Assembly: GCA_000314955.1 (NCBI GenBank)
Contig: BAEM01000027.1
Location: forward strand, 1 to 64,000
From: Paraglaciecola chathamensis S18K6
GTDB taxonomy: Bacteria > Pseudomonadota > Gammaproteobacteria > Enterobacterales > Alteromonadaceae
DNA: 64,000 bases
Direction of reading: 5' to 3'
Shown here: one piece after another, positions 33,087-42,890 of the stretch
Layout: each line of letters opens with the position of its first letter
How positions within the stretch are numbered: the first letter of the stretch is position 1
Notes under the pieces: generated by a model
Seen by the model: only the letters and a program-made list of their open reading frames with translations
Database searches by the model: none
What the model was told of the DNA's origin: nothing
Translations under genes and position numbers: made by a program

Positions 33087-34190
33087 CTATAGTCTCATCG
33101 GCATAATGACGTACAACGCAGAATCATCAGAACCATCTTCGATTAATGCACTGCTATTTGAATCAGCAAGAGTGAACTTAACTTCTTCAGCGTTTAATGC
33201 GTTAAGAACATCTATAAGATAAGCAACATTGAAACCGATCTCTAAATCATCGCCTTGATAATCTACATCAACGATTTCGACAGCTTCTTCTTGCTCTGGG
33301 TTATTAGCCGTAATTTTGACTTCGCCCGAAGATAAATTAAGGCGCACACCTTTGAATTTTTCATTAGATAAGATAGACGCACGAGAAAACGCATTCTTTA
33401 AACCAAGTTTGCTAGCGATAATGTTCTTATCACCATCTTTGGGTAATACTCGACGATAATCAGGAAAACGCCCATCAACTAACTTACTGGTAAAAATAAA
33501 GTCGTTTGAAAAAATACGGATGTGATTTGAACCAACCTGCACCTTTAAAGACTTATCGCTGTCTTCGATTAGCCGTGTAATCTCCATAACCCCTTTACGA
33601 GGGATAATAACCTGGCGGTTAGGTAAAGTTGCATCTGTATAGTTTAAGCGGCATAGCGCTAATCTGTGGCCGTCTGTGGCAACCGTCCGGATAACATTAT
33701 CTTCGGTTTCTAACGACATACCATTTAAATAATAACGGACGTCTTGCTGCGCCATAGAAAAATGCACGCTGTCGATCAGGCGTTTCAAATTAGACTGGGA
33801 AATTTCAAACTCTAACTCACCCTGCCAATCTTCCAGATTTGGATAGTCAGTAGCTGACAATGTCGACAAGCTATATTTGCTTCGACCACAGCGTATAATG
33901 GCTTTGCTACCGTCAATGTGAAAACTAATTTCGCTACCTTCAGCTAAGCCACGAATAATGTCTAAAAGCTTCTTAGCAGGAACGGTAATTTCGCCCTCTT
34001 CTAATTCACCGGTTAGGGTTACGTTTGAAATTAACTCCACTTCCAAATCAGTCCCCGTCAACCACAATGCATTATCACTTACTTTGATTAATACATTGGA
34101 AAGGATCGGCAATGTGTGTCTACGTTCTACCGCCCCAGAAACTAACTGTAAAGGCTGTAAAAAATTTTCCCTGCTTATGCTGAATTTCAT
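33087..34190 (-). CDS. dnaN: DNA polymerase III beta sliding clamp
   Basis: DnaN is the ring clamp that gives Pol III and other DNA enzymes processivity. The 367-residue protein (E. coli 366) consists of three similar domains, starting MKFSISRENFLQPLQLVSGAVERR and ending in the conserved YVIMPMRL, where the C-terminal MRL belongs to the peptide-binding pocket. It follows dnaA by 18 bases and precedes recF, a normal initiator operon. Confidence 0.98.
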   Translation of the reverse strand: MKFSISRENFLQPLQLVSGAVERRHTLPILSNVLIKVSDNALWLTGTDLEVELISNVTLTGELEEGEITVPAKKLLDIIRGLAEGSEISFHIDGSKAIIRCGRSKYSLSTLSATDYPNLEDWQGELEFEISQSNLKRLIDSVHFSMAQQDVRYYLNGMSLETEDNVIRTVATDGHRLALCRLNYTDATLPNRQVIIPRKGVMEITRLIEDSDKSLKVQVGSNHIRIFSNDFIFTSKLVDGRFPDYRRVLPKDGDKNIIASKLGLKNAFSRASILSNEKFKGVRLNLSSGEVKITANNPEQEEAVEIVDVDYQGDDLEIGFNVAYLIDVLNALNAEEVKFTLADSNSSALIEDGSDDSALYVIMPMRL

Positions 34191-34208
34191 CTTAATTCTC
34201 GTAACTTT

Positions 34209-35639
34209 TTATGAAGATAAGGTGCGAATTAAATTTTGATAGTCTTCTTTTATATCATGACTCTCTTCTCTAAGCTGCACTATTTTCCTGCATGCGTGCA
34301 ACACAGTCGTGTGATCTCTACCACCGAACGCATCACCAATTTCCGGCAAACTATGATTGGTCAATTCTTTAGATAATGCCATAGCCATTTGCCTCGGCCT
34401 AGCTACGCTACGACTTCTACGTTTAGATAAAATGTCAGCCATTTTAATCTTATAGTACTCGGCCACTGTCTTTTGAATATTATCAATTGTCACCAACTTT
34501 TCTTGCAACGCTAACAAGTCTCTTAGCGCCTCACGAACGAAATCAATTGTAATCGGACGACCAGTGAAATTTGCATTAGCAATAACACGGTTGAGAGCTC
34601 CTTCAAGCTCACGTACATTTGAACGCAGGCGTTTGGCGATAAAAAACGCCACTTCATCAGGTAATATGATTTTATTTTCTAACGCTTTTCGCATCAAAAT
34701 TGCCACTCGAGTTTCAAGCTCTGGTGGTTCAATTGCGATAGTGAGGCCCCAGCCGAAACGCGATTTAAGTCGGTCCTCTACCCCATCAATTTCTTTAGGG
34801 TAACGGTCAGAGGTCAGAATAATTTGTTGGTTGCCCTCTAAGAGCGCATTAAAGGTATGAAAAAACTCTTCTTGAGAACGCTCTTTGTTGGCGAAGAATT
34901 GAATATCATCGATAAGCAATGCATCTACAGATCTGTAATATCGTTTAAATTCTTCAATTGCATTATTTTGCAGCGCTTTAACCATATCTTGCACAAAGCG
35001 CTCAGAATGCATGTACACCACAGTCGCATCTTTCTTATTGTCAATAATTCCATTACCCACAGCGTGCAACAAGTGAGTCTTACCTAAACCCGTCCCACCA
35101 TAAATAAATAAAGGATTGTAAGCTTTACCTGGATTATCAGATACCTGCTTCGAAGCGGCCCTAGCTAATTGGTTAGACTTACCTTCTACAAAGTTATCAA
35201 ACTTATAATTGAAGTTGATGTTACTTTTATGCGATGCGGCAAGTTTAGCGTTAGGGGTTGCGCTATTAGTTTCCGTTTGCGTACTAGCACTACTGCGCGC
35301 TGTTTGATGCTTCTGCAGAGATTTAATGCTGTTCTCTACAACCGATGAAGTAGAAGCGGTAGCAACACTCGCAGGGTTACTTTGTTGTACATTGTTAGTG
35401 GCAGATTTAACTTCGATTCTCAACTGGGGTACGGCATCATTGGTGCAAAACTCAACAAACAATGCTTCTATTTGAGCAATATACTTATCTCGTACCCAAT
35501 CCAAAACAAAGCGATTAGGTGCAAAAAGAGTAATGGCGCCGCTTTCTTCATTTGCCACCAACGGCCTTATCCACATACTAAATTGCTGCGTCGGCAAATC
35601 TTGCTGAAGTCTTTCGAGACAACGATTCCATAAAGACAT
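34209..35639 (-). CDS. dnaA: chromosomal replication initiator protein DnaA
   Basis: DnaA binds oriC and opens the origin. The ATG giving [15 protein letters not shown] is chosen because this is the conserved N-terminus (476 residues; E. coli 467); an alternative in-frame start adds 16 hydrophobic residues. Domain I (about 1-85) is followed by a Ser/Thr/Gln-rich linker (90-145), the AAA+ domain with Walker [10 protein letters not shown] (about 181-189) and Walker [10 protein letters not shown], and domain IV with the DnaA-box-recognition motif [15 protein letters not shown]. DnaA boxes upstream suggest autoregulation. Confidence 0.98.
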   Translation of the reverse strand: MSLWNRCLERLQQDLPTQQFSMWIRPLVANEESGAITLFAPNRFVLDWVRDKYIAQIEALFVEFCTNDAVPQLRIEVKSATNNVQQSNPASVATASTSSVVENSIKSLQKHQTARSSASTQTETNSATPNAKLAASHKSNINFNYKFDNFVEGKSNQLARAASKQVSDNPGKAYNPLFIYGGTGLGKTHLLHAVGNGIIDNKKDATVVYMHSERFVQDMVKALQNNAIEEFKRYYRSVDALLIDDIQFFANKERSQEEFFHTFNALLEGNQQIILTSDRYPKEIDGVEDRLKSRFGWGLTIAIEPPELETRVAILMRKALENKIILPDEVAFFIAKRLRSNVRELEGALNRVIANANFTGRPITIDFVREALRDLLALQEKLVTIDNIQKTVAEYYKIKMADILSKRRSRSVARPRQMAMALSKELTNHSLPEIGDAFGGRDHTTVLHACRKIVQLREESHDIKEDYQNLIRTLSS

Positions 35640-36055
35640 TAAAAAACTTACTCCGAACCAACAAAATAAAGGAAAAATGAAGACCAATTAGATAAAAAGA
35701 CAAAAGAAGGTAAATTAAAAACTGGGCTTTAACGATTAACTATTCAGCAACAAAACGATGAATATAGGCTGATTATCCCTTTAATCTGTGCATAAGTAAA
35801 TGGTGGGTTTTCAGTAAAAAGGGTAAAACCAAAATACAAGTATAACCATATGATTAGTATAGTTATTATATATTAATAGAGTTGAGACAATTTTGATAAC
35901 TTTATAGATAACAATCAATAATCAGGCCATATTTCGGCGTTATAGCGAAAAATCATTAAAATAATGTGGATAAATCCCCTAATGATGCAATAGTTACCCA
36001 AAGGGGCACAAAAACAGCTAATGATCATTAATTACACAATGATCTGGATAACTCA
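35640..36055. promoter_or_regulatory. dnaA-rpmH intergenic control region with DnaA boxes
   Basis: About 500 A/T-rich bases separate the divergent dnaA and rpmH genes. Two DnaA boxes on the minus strand are seen: TGTGCATAA (35787-35795) and TGTGGATAA (35965-35973). They suit DnaA autoregulation of the leftward dnaA promoter. I see no further gene or RNA here, and no single dnaA promoter clear enough to place. Confidence 0.65.
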
Positions 36056-36084
36056 TTGACAAACGTTGGCCGGATCTCTAGAAT
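36056..36084 (+). promoter_or_regulatory. rpmH promoter
   Basis: TTGACA (36056-36061) and TAGAAT (36079-36084) with a 17-base spacer form a near-consensus sigma-70 promoter 65 bases before the rpmH start. Confidence 0.85.
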
Positions 36085-36148
36085 TCAGCGTCCTTTTTGA
36101 GCATGCAAGTGTTCATTTGTTTTTAACCTTATGTAGCGGAACTAGGTC

Positions 36149-36283
36149 ATGAAAAGAACTTTTCAACCAAGTAACTTAAAGCGTAAGCGTTCACACGGTT
36201 TTCGTGCCCGTATGGCGACTAAAAATGGCCGCAAGGTTATTGCCAATCGTCGTGCTAAAGGCCGTGCTCGTTTAACAGCTTAA
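36149..36283 (+). CDS. rpmH: 50S ribosomal protein L34
   Basis: A 44-residue, highly basic protein beginning [20 protein letters not shown] and ending [10 protein letters not shown], unmistakably L34. It is a 50S subunit protein. It leads the rpmH-rnpA-yidD-yidC cluster and is divergent from dnaA. The near-consensus promoter upstream fits high expression. Confidence 0.99.
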   Translation: MKRTFQPSNLKRKRSHGFRARMATKNGRKVIANRRAKGRARLTA

Positions 36284-36292
36284 TCATTTAAA

Positions 36293-36655
36293 GTGGGTGA
36301 AAATTCATTTTCTCGGGAGTTGAGACTTTTAACTCCCACCCACTTTGAATTTGTTTTCAAAAATGCCACCCCTGCTGTATCCCCAAATTTAACTTTACTT
36401 GCCCGTCACAATAATAGTGCTAATCCTAGGCTAGGTATAACTGTTGCTAAAAAACGTGTCAAAAAAGCACACGATCGCAATCGTATTAAACGTATTGTAC
36501 GTGAAAGTTTTCGCAATCATCAGCAAAGCTTACCTAACATTGATATAGTAGTTGTCGGCAAAAGTGGGCTTGATAAGCTCTCAAATCAGGAACTATTCCT
36601 AGTTTTAAGTAAGTTATGGAAAAAGTTAGCCAAGCGCTGCGAAAAATCCCAATAA
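36293..36655 (+). CDS. rnpA: ribonuclease P protein component
   Basis: RnpA assists the RNase P RNA in 5' maturation of tRNAs. The 120-residue basic protein begins with [17 protein letters not shown] and has the family signature [29 protein letters not shown] (residues about 44-73). It starts at GTG, nine bases after rpmH, and its 3' end overlaps yidD by 40 bases, a common arrangement. Confidence 0.97.
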   Translation: MGENSFSRELRLLTPTHFEFVFKNATPAVSPNLTLLARHNNSANPRLGITVAKKRVKKAHDRNRIKRIVRESFRNHQQSLPNIDIVVVGKSGLDKLSNQELFLVLSKLWKKLAKRCEKSQ

Positions 36656-36870
36656 GTTTGATTAGACTATACCAGCTATGGCTTTCACCTCTGCTTGGTC
36701 AAAATTGTCGTTTTCATCCAACTTGTTCTTACTATGCAATTGAAGCAATAAAACAGCACGGAATAATAATTGGTGGTTGGTTAAGTATCAAACGCATACT
36801 AAAATGCCACCCGCTGCATTCTGGTGGGATAGATCTGGTGCCCGAAAAGAAGAAGCAAAACAAGCACTGA
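36616..36870 (+). CDS. yidD: membrane protein insertion efficiency factor YidD
   Basis: An 84-residue small protein with the conserved core [31 protein letters not shown], including the two cysteines (CRFHPTC). YidD is membrane-associated through an N-terminal amphipathic helix and helps YidC-dependent insertion. It overlaps rnpA and lies upstream of yidC. Confidence 0.96.
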   Translation: MEKVSQALRKIPISLIRLYQLWLSPLLGQNCRFHPTCSYYAIEAIKQHGIIIGGWLSIKRILKCHPLHSGGIDLVPEKKKQNKH

Positions 36871-36981
36871 AATATTTGAATTTGCCCATATAAACACAAC
36901 GGATAAATTCACAAAACGTATGAAGGTCGTCGCCTAGGCAATACGGCTTAAATTAATAATGTAGTTAATATAGAGTATTTT

Positions 36982-38613
36982 ATGGAATCCCAACGCAGCT
37001 TTTTATTAATTGGCCTTGCCATGGTCAGCTTTCTTTTATGGCAACAATGGCAAGTGGACTATGGTCCTCAACCAGTGCAACCTGTAGAAAGTCAACAAAC
37101 AACGGGTAGTGATGCCCCATCAGGGAATGGTGACGTACCAATCGCTACCCCAAATAATCAAAATGCGTTACCTAGTCAAAGCGTGGCAGGTAAAGTGATT
37201 TCAGTAACGACTGACACACTGCAATTGAGCATTAATACAGTTGGCGGCGACGTAATTTCAGCAAACTTACTTAAATACCCCCTTGAGCAAGGTTCAGAAG
37301 GCACTTATAGCCTACTTCGCCCTAGTGGCCCAACTATCTTTGTCGCTCAAAGTGGTTTAGTCGGTACCAACGGCATAGACAAAACTGCTCGTCCTACCTA
37401 CTCAGTTGCCCAAGATAGCTACGTAATGCAGGGTGACACACTCACGGTTCCTCTTACCTACACAGCAAAATCAGGTTTAATTGTCACCAAAGAGTTTATA
37501 TTCAATAAGAATAGTCACGACGTAAAAGTGAATTATCATGTTGAGAACACCTCTTCTGACGTAAAAAGTGTTAAGCAGTTTGGGCAGTTAAAACAAAGTA
37601 CCGCAGATCAAGGCGGCAGCATGTTTATGCCGACTTATCGCGGCGGCGCATTCTCAACTGAAGATGAACGTTACGAAAAGTATTCTTTCGATGACATGCA
37701 AGACAAAAACCTAAATCAAACAACGCCTGCTGGTTGGGCGGCAATGATTGAACACTATTTTGTTTCTGCTTGGGTACCGCCACAAGATCAAACTAACAGC
37801 CTTTACAGCAAAATGACCCAAAATGGTAACGCCATAATCGGCGTTGTCGGGCAATCTGTAGACATAGAGCCTGGTCAAAGTGTTGATATTCAGAGCTCTC
37901 TTTACCTTGGCCCTAAAGATCAGGATACCCTGAAACAAATCGCTCGCGGCTTAGATTTAACGGTTGATTACGGCTTCCTATGGTGGATATCGCAACCGCT
38001 ATTTACCTTCTTACAATTCATTCACAGTTTAGTGGGTAACTGGGGTTTCTCGATTATCCTTATCACTATCGTCGTTAAAGGGGCTATGTACCCTCTAACG
38101 AAAGCACAGTATGAATCAATGGCAAAAATGCGTGCCTTAAAACCTAAGATGGACGCATTAAAAGAACGTTATGGCGACGACAAGCAGAAAATGCAGCAAG
38201 CCATGATGGAAATGTACAAGAAAGACAAAGTAAACCCTATGGGCGGTTGCTTCCCTCTTCTTCTACAAATGCCAATCTTCTTAGCCTTGTATTGGGTGTT
38301 GTTAGAAAGCGTTGAATTACGCCACGCTGACTTTATCTTCTGGATCACCGATTTATCTGTAAAAGACCCGTACTTCGTGTTGCCTATATTAACCGGCCTT
38401 AGTATGTATCTTCTTCAGAAGCTACAGCCTATGACGATGACAGACCCAATGCAGCAAAAAATAATGCAATTTATGCCTGTTGCAATGAGTTTATTCTTCT
38501 TCATATTCCCTGCAGGCTTAGTGCTGTATTGGTTAATCAGCAACATCATTACCCTTATCCAGGCGAAGATAATTTATGCGTCAATGGAAAAACGCGGTCT
38601 AAAAACCAAGTAA
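36982..38613 (+). CDS. yidC: membrane protein insertase YidC
   Basis: YidC inserts and folds inner-membrane proteins alone or with SecYEG. The 543-residue protein (E. coli 548) has an N-terminal signal anchor (RSFLLIGLAMVSFLLWQQW), a large periplasmic beta domain (about 60-340) and the five-helix core at the C-terminus with GNWGFSIILITIVVKGAMYPLT, containing the conserved cytoplasmic-loop region and the arginine-free hydrophilic groove. It is followed by an intrinsic terminator. Confidence 0.98.
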   Translation: MESQRSFLLIGLAMVSFLLWQQWQVDYGPQPVQPVESQQTTGSDAPSGNGDVPIATPNNQNALPSQSVAGKVISVTTDTLQLSINTVGGDVISANLLKYPLEQGSEGTYSLLRPSGPTIFVAQSGLVGTNGIDKTARPTYSVAQDSYVMQGDTLTVPLTYTAKSGLIVTKEFIFNKNSHDVKVNYHVENTSSDVKSVKQFGQLKQSTADQGGSMFMPTYRGGAFSTEDERYEKYSFDDMQDKNLNQTTPAGWAAMIEHYFVSAWVPPQDQTNSLYSKMTQNGNAIIGVVGQSVDIEPGQSVDIQSSLYLGPKDQDTLKQIARGLDLTVDYGFLWWISQPLFTFLQFIHSLVGNWGFSIILITIVVKGAMYPLTKAQYESMAKMRALKPKMDALKERYGDDKQKMQQAMMEMYKKDKVNPMGGCFPLLLQMPIFLALYWVLLESVELRHADFIFWITDLSVKDPYFVLPILTGLSMYLLQKLQPMTMTDPMQQKIMQFMPVAMSLFFFIFPAGLVLYWLISNIITLIQAKIIYASMEKRGLKTK

Positions 38614-38626
38614 CCACACATTGGTC

Positions 38627-38668
38627 AAAAGCCCGCCCTTCACAACAATGATAGGCGGGCTTTTTTAT
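38627..38668 (+). terminator. yidC terminator
   Basis: Arms AAGCCCGCC and GGCGGGCTT with a TTCACAACAATGATA-type loop, then a T run. Confidence 0.88.
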
Positions 38669-38717
38669 ATTCAGCCCTAGCATTACAATAAAATTATTCA
38701 ATCAATAGGAAATCACC

Positions 38718-39200
38718 ATGCCCTCATTTGATATTGTGTCAGAGATTAAATTAGAAGAAGTTAGAAATGCGGTAGATAACGCCAACCGAGAGCTTTCTAC
38801 TCGTTTTGACTTTCGCGGCGTAGAGGCAAGCTTCGAGCTAAAAGAAAGTGTTGTTACCATGTCTAGTGACAGTGACTTTCAACTAAAACAAATGCTAGAT
38901 ATTCTTCGCGGCACTTGTGTAAAACGCGGTGTTGATACCGCCGCTTTTGAAGAAAAAGACGTACAACACATAGGTAAAATATACAAACAAGCCATTGCCT
39001 TTAAAGAAGGTATTGAACAGCCTGTGGCGAAAAAGCTAATCAAAATGATAAAAGATGCAAAGATTAAAGTTCAAGCTTCAATTCAAGGCGATCAAGTGCG
39101 TGTTACTGGCAAAAAACGCGATGATTTACAGCAAGTCATGGCATTGGCTAAAAGCGGTGATTTCGATCAACCACTGCAATTCACTAACTTTAGAGATTAG
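38718..39200 (+). CDS. yajQ: YajQ family cyclic di-GMP/nucleic-acid-binding protein
   Basis: The 160-residue sequence begins [22 protein letters not shown] and contains the RFDFRG motif, diagnostic of YajQ (DUF520). The fold is two ferredoxin-like domains. Some members bind cyclic di-GMP or nucleic acids and nucleotides. E. coli YajQ is 163 residues and lies elsewhere; here it sits between yidC and mnmE, with mnmE starting eight bases after it. Confidence 0.94.
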   Translation: MPSFDIVSEIKLEEVRNAVDNANRELSTRFDFRGVEASFELKESVVTMSSDSDFQLKQMLDILRGTCVKRGVDTAAFEEKDVQHIGKIYKQAIAFKEGIEQPVAKKLIKMIKDAKIKVQASIQGDQVRVTGKKRDDLQQVMALAKSGDFDQPLQFTNFRD

Positions 39201-39208
39201 GCATCACA

Positions 39209-40591
39209 GTGACTTCTGAGCAACATACCCCAGACCAAGACACCATAGTAGCGCAAGCGACCGCTAGCGGCCGTGGTGGCGTAGGCATAGTGCGTGTCTC
39301 AGGCACATTAGCAGCCAAGGTGGCTGAACAGATTATTGGCCACGTACCACCTGTTAGAAACGCACAGTACGTTCCGTTTGTGTCAAACACTGGGGAAGCA
39401 CTCGATCAAGGTATTGCCTTGTATTTCAAAGCCCCTCACTCCTTTACAGGCGAAGATGTATTAGAACTTCAAGGGCATGGCGGCCAAGTTGTTTTAGACA
39501 TGCTAATCAAAGCGACATTACAAATACCTAATGTACGCCTTGCAAGGCCTGGTGAATTTAGTGAGCGAGCCTATTTAAACGACAAGCTCGATTTAGCCCA
39601 AGCTGAAGCAATTGCCGATTTAATTGACGCCAGCTCAGAGCAAGCAGCTCGCGGAGCCTTGCGCTCATTACAAGGCGAGTTTTCAACGCAGACTAATCAC
39701 CTCGTTGAACTACTGACGCATCTGAGAATATACGTAGAGGCCGCAATAGACTTTCCCGATGAAGAAATTGATTTTCTCAGTGACGGTAAAGTACAAAACG
39801 ATTTATCTGCAATAACTGCCCAGTTATCAGCAGTAAAAAACAAAGCCCAACAAGGCAGCTTGTTGCGTGAGGGCATGCGGGTCGTGATTGCTGGTAGACC
39901 AAATGCAGGTAAATCAAGTTTATTAAATGCCTTAGCTGGTCGCGATGCAGCCATTGTTACTGCGATAGCAGGGACAACCCGTGACGTATTAAAAGAACAT
40001 ATCCATATCGATGGCATGCCATTGCATATAATTGACACAGCTGGCCTTAGGGATAGCTCTGACGAGGTAGAACGTATTGGGATTGAACGTGCTTGGCAAG
40101 AAATAGAACAAGCAGACCGAGTTTTGTTTATGCTAGACAGCACCGACACTCAAGAAAGCGACCCATATAAGATTTGGCCTGACTTTATGCAACGCTTGCC
40201 TGACAAAATGGGGCTTACTGTCATTCGCAACAAAGCGGATCTGTCAGGTGAAAGCATTGGTAAAGTCGAATATAAAGGCTATCCCGTTTTTCAACTCTCT
40301 GCCAGTCACAAGCAAGGTATCGACGTTCTCGCTGAACACCTAAAAGAATGCATGGGTTTCCATTCCTCAAATGAAGGGCAATTTATCGCGCGGCGCCGGC
40401 ATATCGAAGCAATTGAACGTGCTGAAGAACATTTATTATTGGGCAAACAACAGCTAGAAGACAACCTAGCAGGCGAGTTACTTGCTGAAGAACTTCGCTT
40501 AGCACAATCCTACTTAAGCGAAATTACCGGTGAATTTAGTTCAGATGATTTGTTAGGAAAGATATTTTCATCGTTCTGTATTGGTAAATAG
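39209..40591 (+). CDS. mnmE: tRNA uridine-5-carboxymethylaminomethyl modification GTPase MnmE
   Basis: MnmE and MnmG (encoded 3 kb on) modify U34 of several tRNAs to (c)mnm5U. The 460-residue protein has the N-terminal folate-binding domain, a helical domain, and an inserted G domain with [14 protein letters not shown] (about 231-244), the DTAGLR switch II and NKAD G4. It ends in the essential FCIGK motif. Translation starts at GTG. Downstream of it lies a 276-base gap before mioC. Confidence 0.97.
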   Translation: MTSEQHTPDQDTIVAQATASGRGGVGIVRVSGTLAAKVAEQIIGHVPPVRNAQYVPFVSNTGEALDQGIALYFKAPHSFTGEDVLELQGHGGQVVLDMLIKATLQIPNVRLARPGEFSERAYLNDKLDLAQAEAIADLIDASSEQAARGALRSLQGEFSTQTNHLVELLTHLRIYVEAAIDFPDEEIDFLSDGKVQNDLSAITAQLSAVKNKAQQGSLLREGMRVVIAGRPNAGKSSLLNALAGRDAAIVTAIAGTTRDVLKEHIHIDGMPLHIIDTAGLRDSSDEVERIGIERAWQEIEQADRVLFMLDSTDTQESDPYKIWPDFMQRLPDKMGLTVIRNKADLSGESIGKVEYKGYPVFQLSASHKQGIDVLAEHLKECMGFHSSNEGQFIARRRHIEAIERAEEHLLLGKQQLEDNLAGELLAEELRLAQSYLSEITGEFSSDDLLGKIFSSFCIGK

Positions 40592-40867
40592 TCGCAAATT
40601 CTTTTAATCATCCCCAACACCCCAGCAAAATGTGATGCGTCACCTTGGCGCGTCTCGTTTTCAGCAGCGATTAGTGTAACGTTCAAAAAACACACATATA
40701 AATCATTTATCTTGTCACTAGGTAGTTGATAACAAACCTTAAGTTAAATATACCTAACCCCAAAGTTTATTTTTAATCGTAGTCACATTATCCCTTGAGT
40801 TCAGACGTAGTCGCGCACATCTATGCAAGGTACAATAACGACTGTAATTTAATGAGAAAGAAACTCC

Positions 40868-41305
40868 ATGATAGATTTTGAGATAGTGGTTGGCAGTATG
40901 TTAGGTGCGAGTGAATACGTTGCTGACGCATTACAAGAAACACTGAGTAAGCACGGCCTAACGTCCAATATTCATTTAACACCTGATTTAAATGATGTAT
41001 CTCGAGACGCCACCTGGATAATTTGCACCTCAACCCATGGGGCCGGAGATTTGCCAGATAATATTCAGCCATTTGCTAAGCAGATAGCAAAAACAGATAC
41101 AAGTGATGTATCTTTCATCGTCATTGGATTAGGCGATAGCAGTTATGACACCTTTTGTTTTGGCGCAGCTCAAATGGAAAAAGTACTTAAAAATAGTGGT
41201 GCTAGAATGGATGCCCCTGCCCTAAATATAGATGTACTCCACCACCCAATACCAGAACAAGCCGCTGTTGACTGGTTAGAAACCTGGTTAAGTAGTAGAG
41301 GATAA
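40868..41305 (+). CDS. mioC: flavodoxin-like protein MioC
   Basis: A 145-residue flavodoxin (FMN-binding) protein. The FMN phosphate loop is GSMLGASEYVADAL at the N-terminus; STHGAGDLPDN and GLGDSSYDTFCFGA form the isoalloxazine-binding loops. MioC acts in biotin synthase electron transfer in E. coli, where its transcription enters oriC. Here two replication genes, 41309 and 42003, separate it from the origin, and it is likely in one transcript with the first of them (3-base gap). Confidence 0.94.
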   Translation: MIDFEIVVGSMLGASEYVADALQETLSKHGLTSNIHLTPDLNDVSRDATWIICTSTHGAGDLPDNIQPFAKQIAKTDTSDVSFIVIGLGDSSYDTFCFGAAQMEKVLKNSGARMDAPALNIDVLHHPIPEQAAVDWLETWLSSRG

Positions 41306-41308
41306 CAT

Positions 41309-41983
41309 TTGAATACTTGGTTAAATGAAGCCGAACAAAAAGCGCTCAATCAAAACCTTAGTAATGATGCTCGGGTGCTCTACTTATTGGGCTTAAAACC
41401 TTCTATCGACCAAGCAACGGGCAAAACACCGGCATTAAATTACAAGTCTCTTTTGGCTATGCTTAATGCCAAAGAAACAAAGTTCACGCTTGGGCGTCAG
41501 GTAAACGCTTTAATAAAAGAACTGCTTCAAGTTGAGTTAGTGGCCTTTGTTGAAGATGTCGATTTAAGCAAAAGCTTCAACGGTAAAATACTGTTGTTAC
41601 CTTTGTTAATGCTAAAATCCGATAATTACACTCAGCTGCATTTACAGTGGCAAAAGATGAGTGCTGATTGGACACCAAACAGCGCGTTATATAAAGATTT
41701 GGCTAAACTTGTCGGGATTATCGACAGCGAATTTTCCGACCACGAAATCGGCGATTTTGTCGCTTATTGGTTAGGCAGACCTGAAACCCAGTTCACCCAA
41801 TTTCAGTGGACTCAAAAATTTGTTTTTAACGTCAAACAAAAGCGTTTAGCGAAAAATATGAGTGCTATTCATAAAGTCGGCAATCAAGTCGTCACGGCTA
41901 AACCTGGCGTCGTGGCCGATGAAAACGCCAAAAACCTTGTTGCTAAGTATAGTGGCAAGCTAAAGTCTACCTCTAATTCATGA
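41309..41983 (+). CDS. DnaT-like primosomal protein
   Basis: A 224-residue protein that starts at TTG, three bases after mioC. The C-terminal portion (about residues 130-180) has the DnaT C-terminal pattern: ...DHEIGDFVAYWLGRPETQFTQFQWTQKF..., which aligns with the ELASFIAYWQAEG...QWQQK stretch of E. coli DnaT. The N-terminal 120 residues do not show a clear family. DnaT in E. coli assists loading of DnaB with DnaC during restart. The neighbouring DnaC-like ATPase supports the call. The overall similarity is moderate, so this remains a family-level call. Confidence 0.7.
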   Translation: MNTWLNEAEQKALNQNLSNDARVLYLLGLKPSIDQATGKTPALNYKSLLAMLNAKETKFTLGRQVNALIKELLQVELVAFVEDVDLSKSFNGKILLLPLLMLKSDNYTQLHLQWQKMSADWTPNSALYKDLAKLVGIIDSEFSDHEIGDFVAYWLGRPETQFTQFQWTQKFVFNVKQKRLAKNMSAIHKVGNQVVTAKPGVVADENAKNLVAKYSGKLKSTSNS

Positions 41984-42002
41984 TCATCAACGGAACATTA
42001 CC

Positions 42003-42818
42003 ATGCAAAGTTTGAAAGACAGAATCGAACAACTCGGTAAAACACTTGGCAAGCAAAATATTCCTGAATCTTATACCGACTACAAAACGGTAAGATTAGA
42101 ACATGAAGCATTAGCTAACCGAGATGTGCGTCAGTTACAAAAGGAAGGAAAGCGCAGTCGCATTCAAACCTTGCACGGTCGTTCTGATCTAAATCCAAAG
42201 TGGACATTCGATAACCTCATCGAAGACAGCGAAGATGTAAAAGAGGCTATCAGCATCGCCCATTCGTTTATTGCAGCTCATGAAGATACAGCGTGGCGAA
42301 AAAGCGGTTCACATATGATGATATTTTACGGAGACTATGGCCGTGGAAAATCGCATACCGCAGGTGCCATTGCTCACGAACTTATTAATCAATATGAAAT
42401 TACAGTGTTATATCGGCAGCTTTCAACCTTATTAGAAATGCGGTTTTTCTCATACGACTACAGCGCAACTGATAAAGTAGGTGAGAAGTTTCGCGAAATT
42501 AATCAGGAACTACTCGATGTTGATTTGCTGATACTCGATGAAGTATGTGTCAATGAGTCATCCCTTAAAAAGAATGCGCAAAGTTGGTTAGGTAATCTGC
42601 TCAGACAACGTTTAGCACACAATAAGAACTGTATATTGATAACCAACCATAATTTAGCTCAGCTTGAGCAAGCCCTCGGTAGCTACTGCTTTGAGTCTAT
42701 TAAAGAGTACGACACCTACAAAGTACGCTTTGAAGGGCCAAGCAGGCGTAAAGAAATCATCCCTTCTCAAGTAGAAACTCACAGAGCAACCGGTTACCAA
42801 CCTAACCAAGTTAAATAA
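42003..42818 (+). CDS. DnaC-like replicative helicase loader ATPase
   Basis: This 271-residue AAA+ protein resembles DnaC/IstB helicase loaders. Walker A is FYGDYGRGKSHTAG (about 108-121), Walker B is VDLLILDEVCV and the sensor region is NCILITNHN. The N-terminal 80 residues are basic and may bind DnaB. Where E. coli DnaC carries its arginine-finger motif RVMDRM, this protein has YCFESI, with no arginine. The protein ends beside oriC. With the DnaT-like gene upstream it forms a putative primosome/helicase-loading pair. IstB-type transposon ATPases are an alternative, but no transposase is nearby. Confidence 0.8.
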   Translation: MQSLKDRIEQLGKTLGKQNIPESYTDYKTVRLEHEALANRDVRQLQKEGKRSRIQTLHGRSDLNPKWTFDNLIEDSEDVKEAISIAHSFIAAHEDTAWRKSGSHMMIFYGDYGRGKSHTAGAIAHELINQYEITVLYRQLSTLLEMRFFSYDYSATDKVGEKFREINQELLDVDLLILDEVCVNESSLKKNAQSWLGNLLRQRLAHNKNCILITNHNLAQLEQALGSYCFESIKEYDTYKVRFEGPSRRKEIIPSQVETHRATGYQPNQVK

Positions 42819-42857
42819 TCCAACGTGCTTGTGGTTCAGTAGGTGTAAATGGCGAGT

Positions 42858-42889
42858 ACTAAAGATCTTAATTCACTAAGATCTTTAGT
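42858..42889. repeat. 13-base perfect inverted repeat at the dnaC-side edge of oriC
   Basis: Arms ACTAAAGATCTTA (42858-42870) and TAAGATCTTTAGT (42877-42889) are perfect complements around the six-base loop ATTCAC. Each arm holds one GATC. It lies 40 bases after the dnaC-like stop codon. It may end the mioC-dnaT-dnaC transcript, but there is no long T tract, so it may instead be part of the origin. Confidence 0.7.
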
Positions 42890-42890
42890 G

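Noticed and set aside
40592..40867. Possible small RNA between mnmE and mioC
   Set aside because: No terminator-type hairpin with T tract or conserved RNA motif was found; it is probably just the mioC leader.
42003..42818. DnaC-like gene as an IstB-type insertion-sequence ATPase
   Set aside because: No transposase or terminal repeats flank it, and it is paired with a DnaT-like gene next to oriC.
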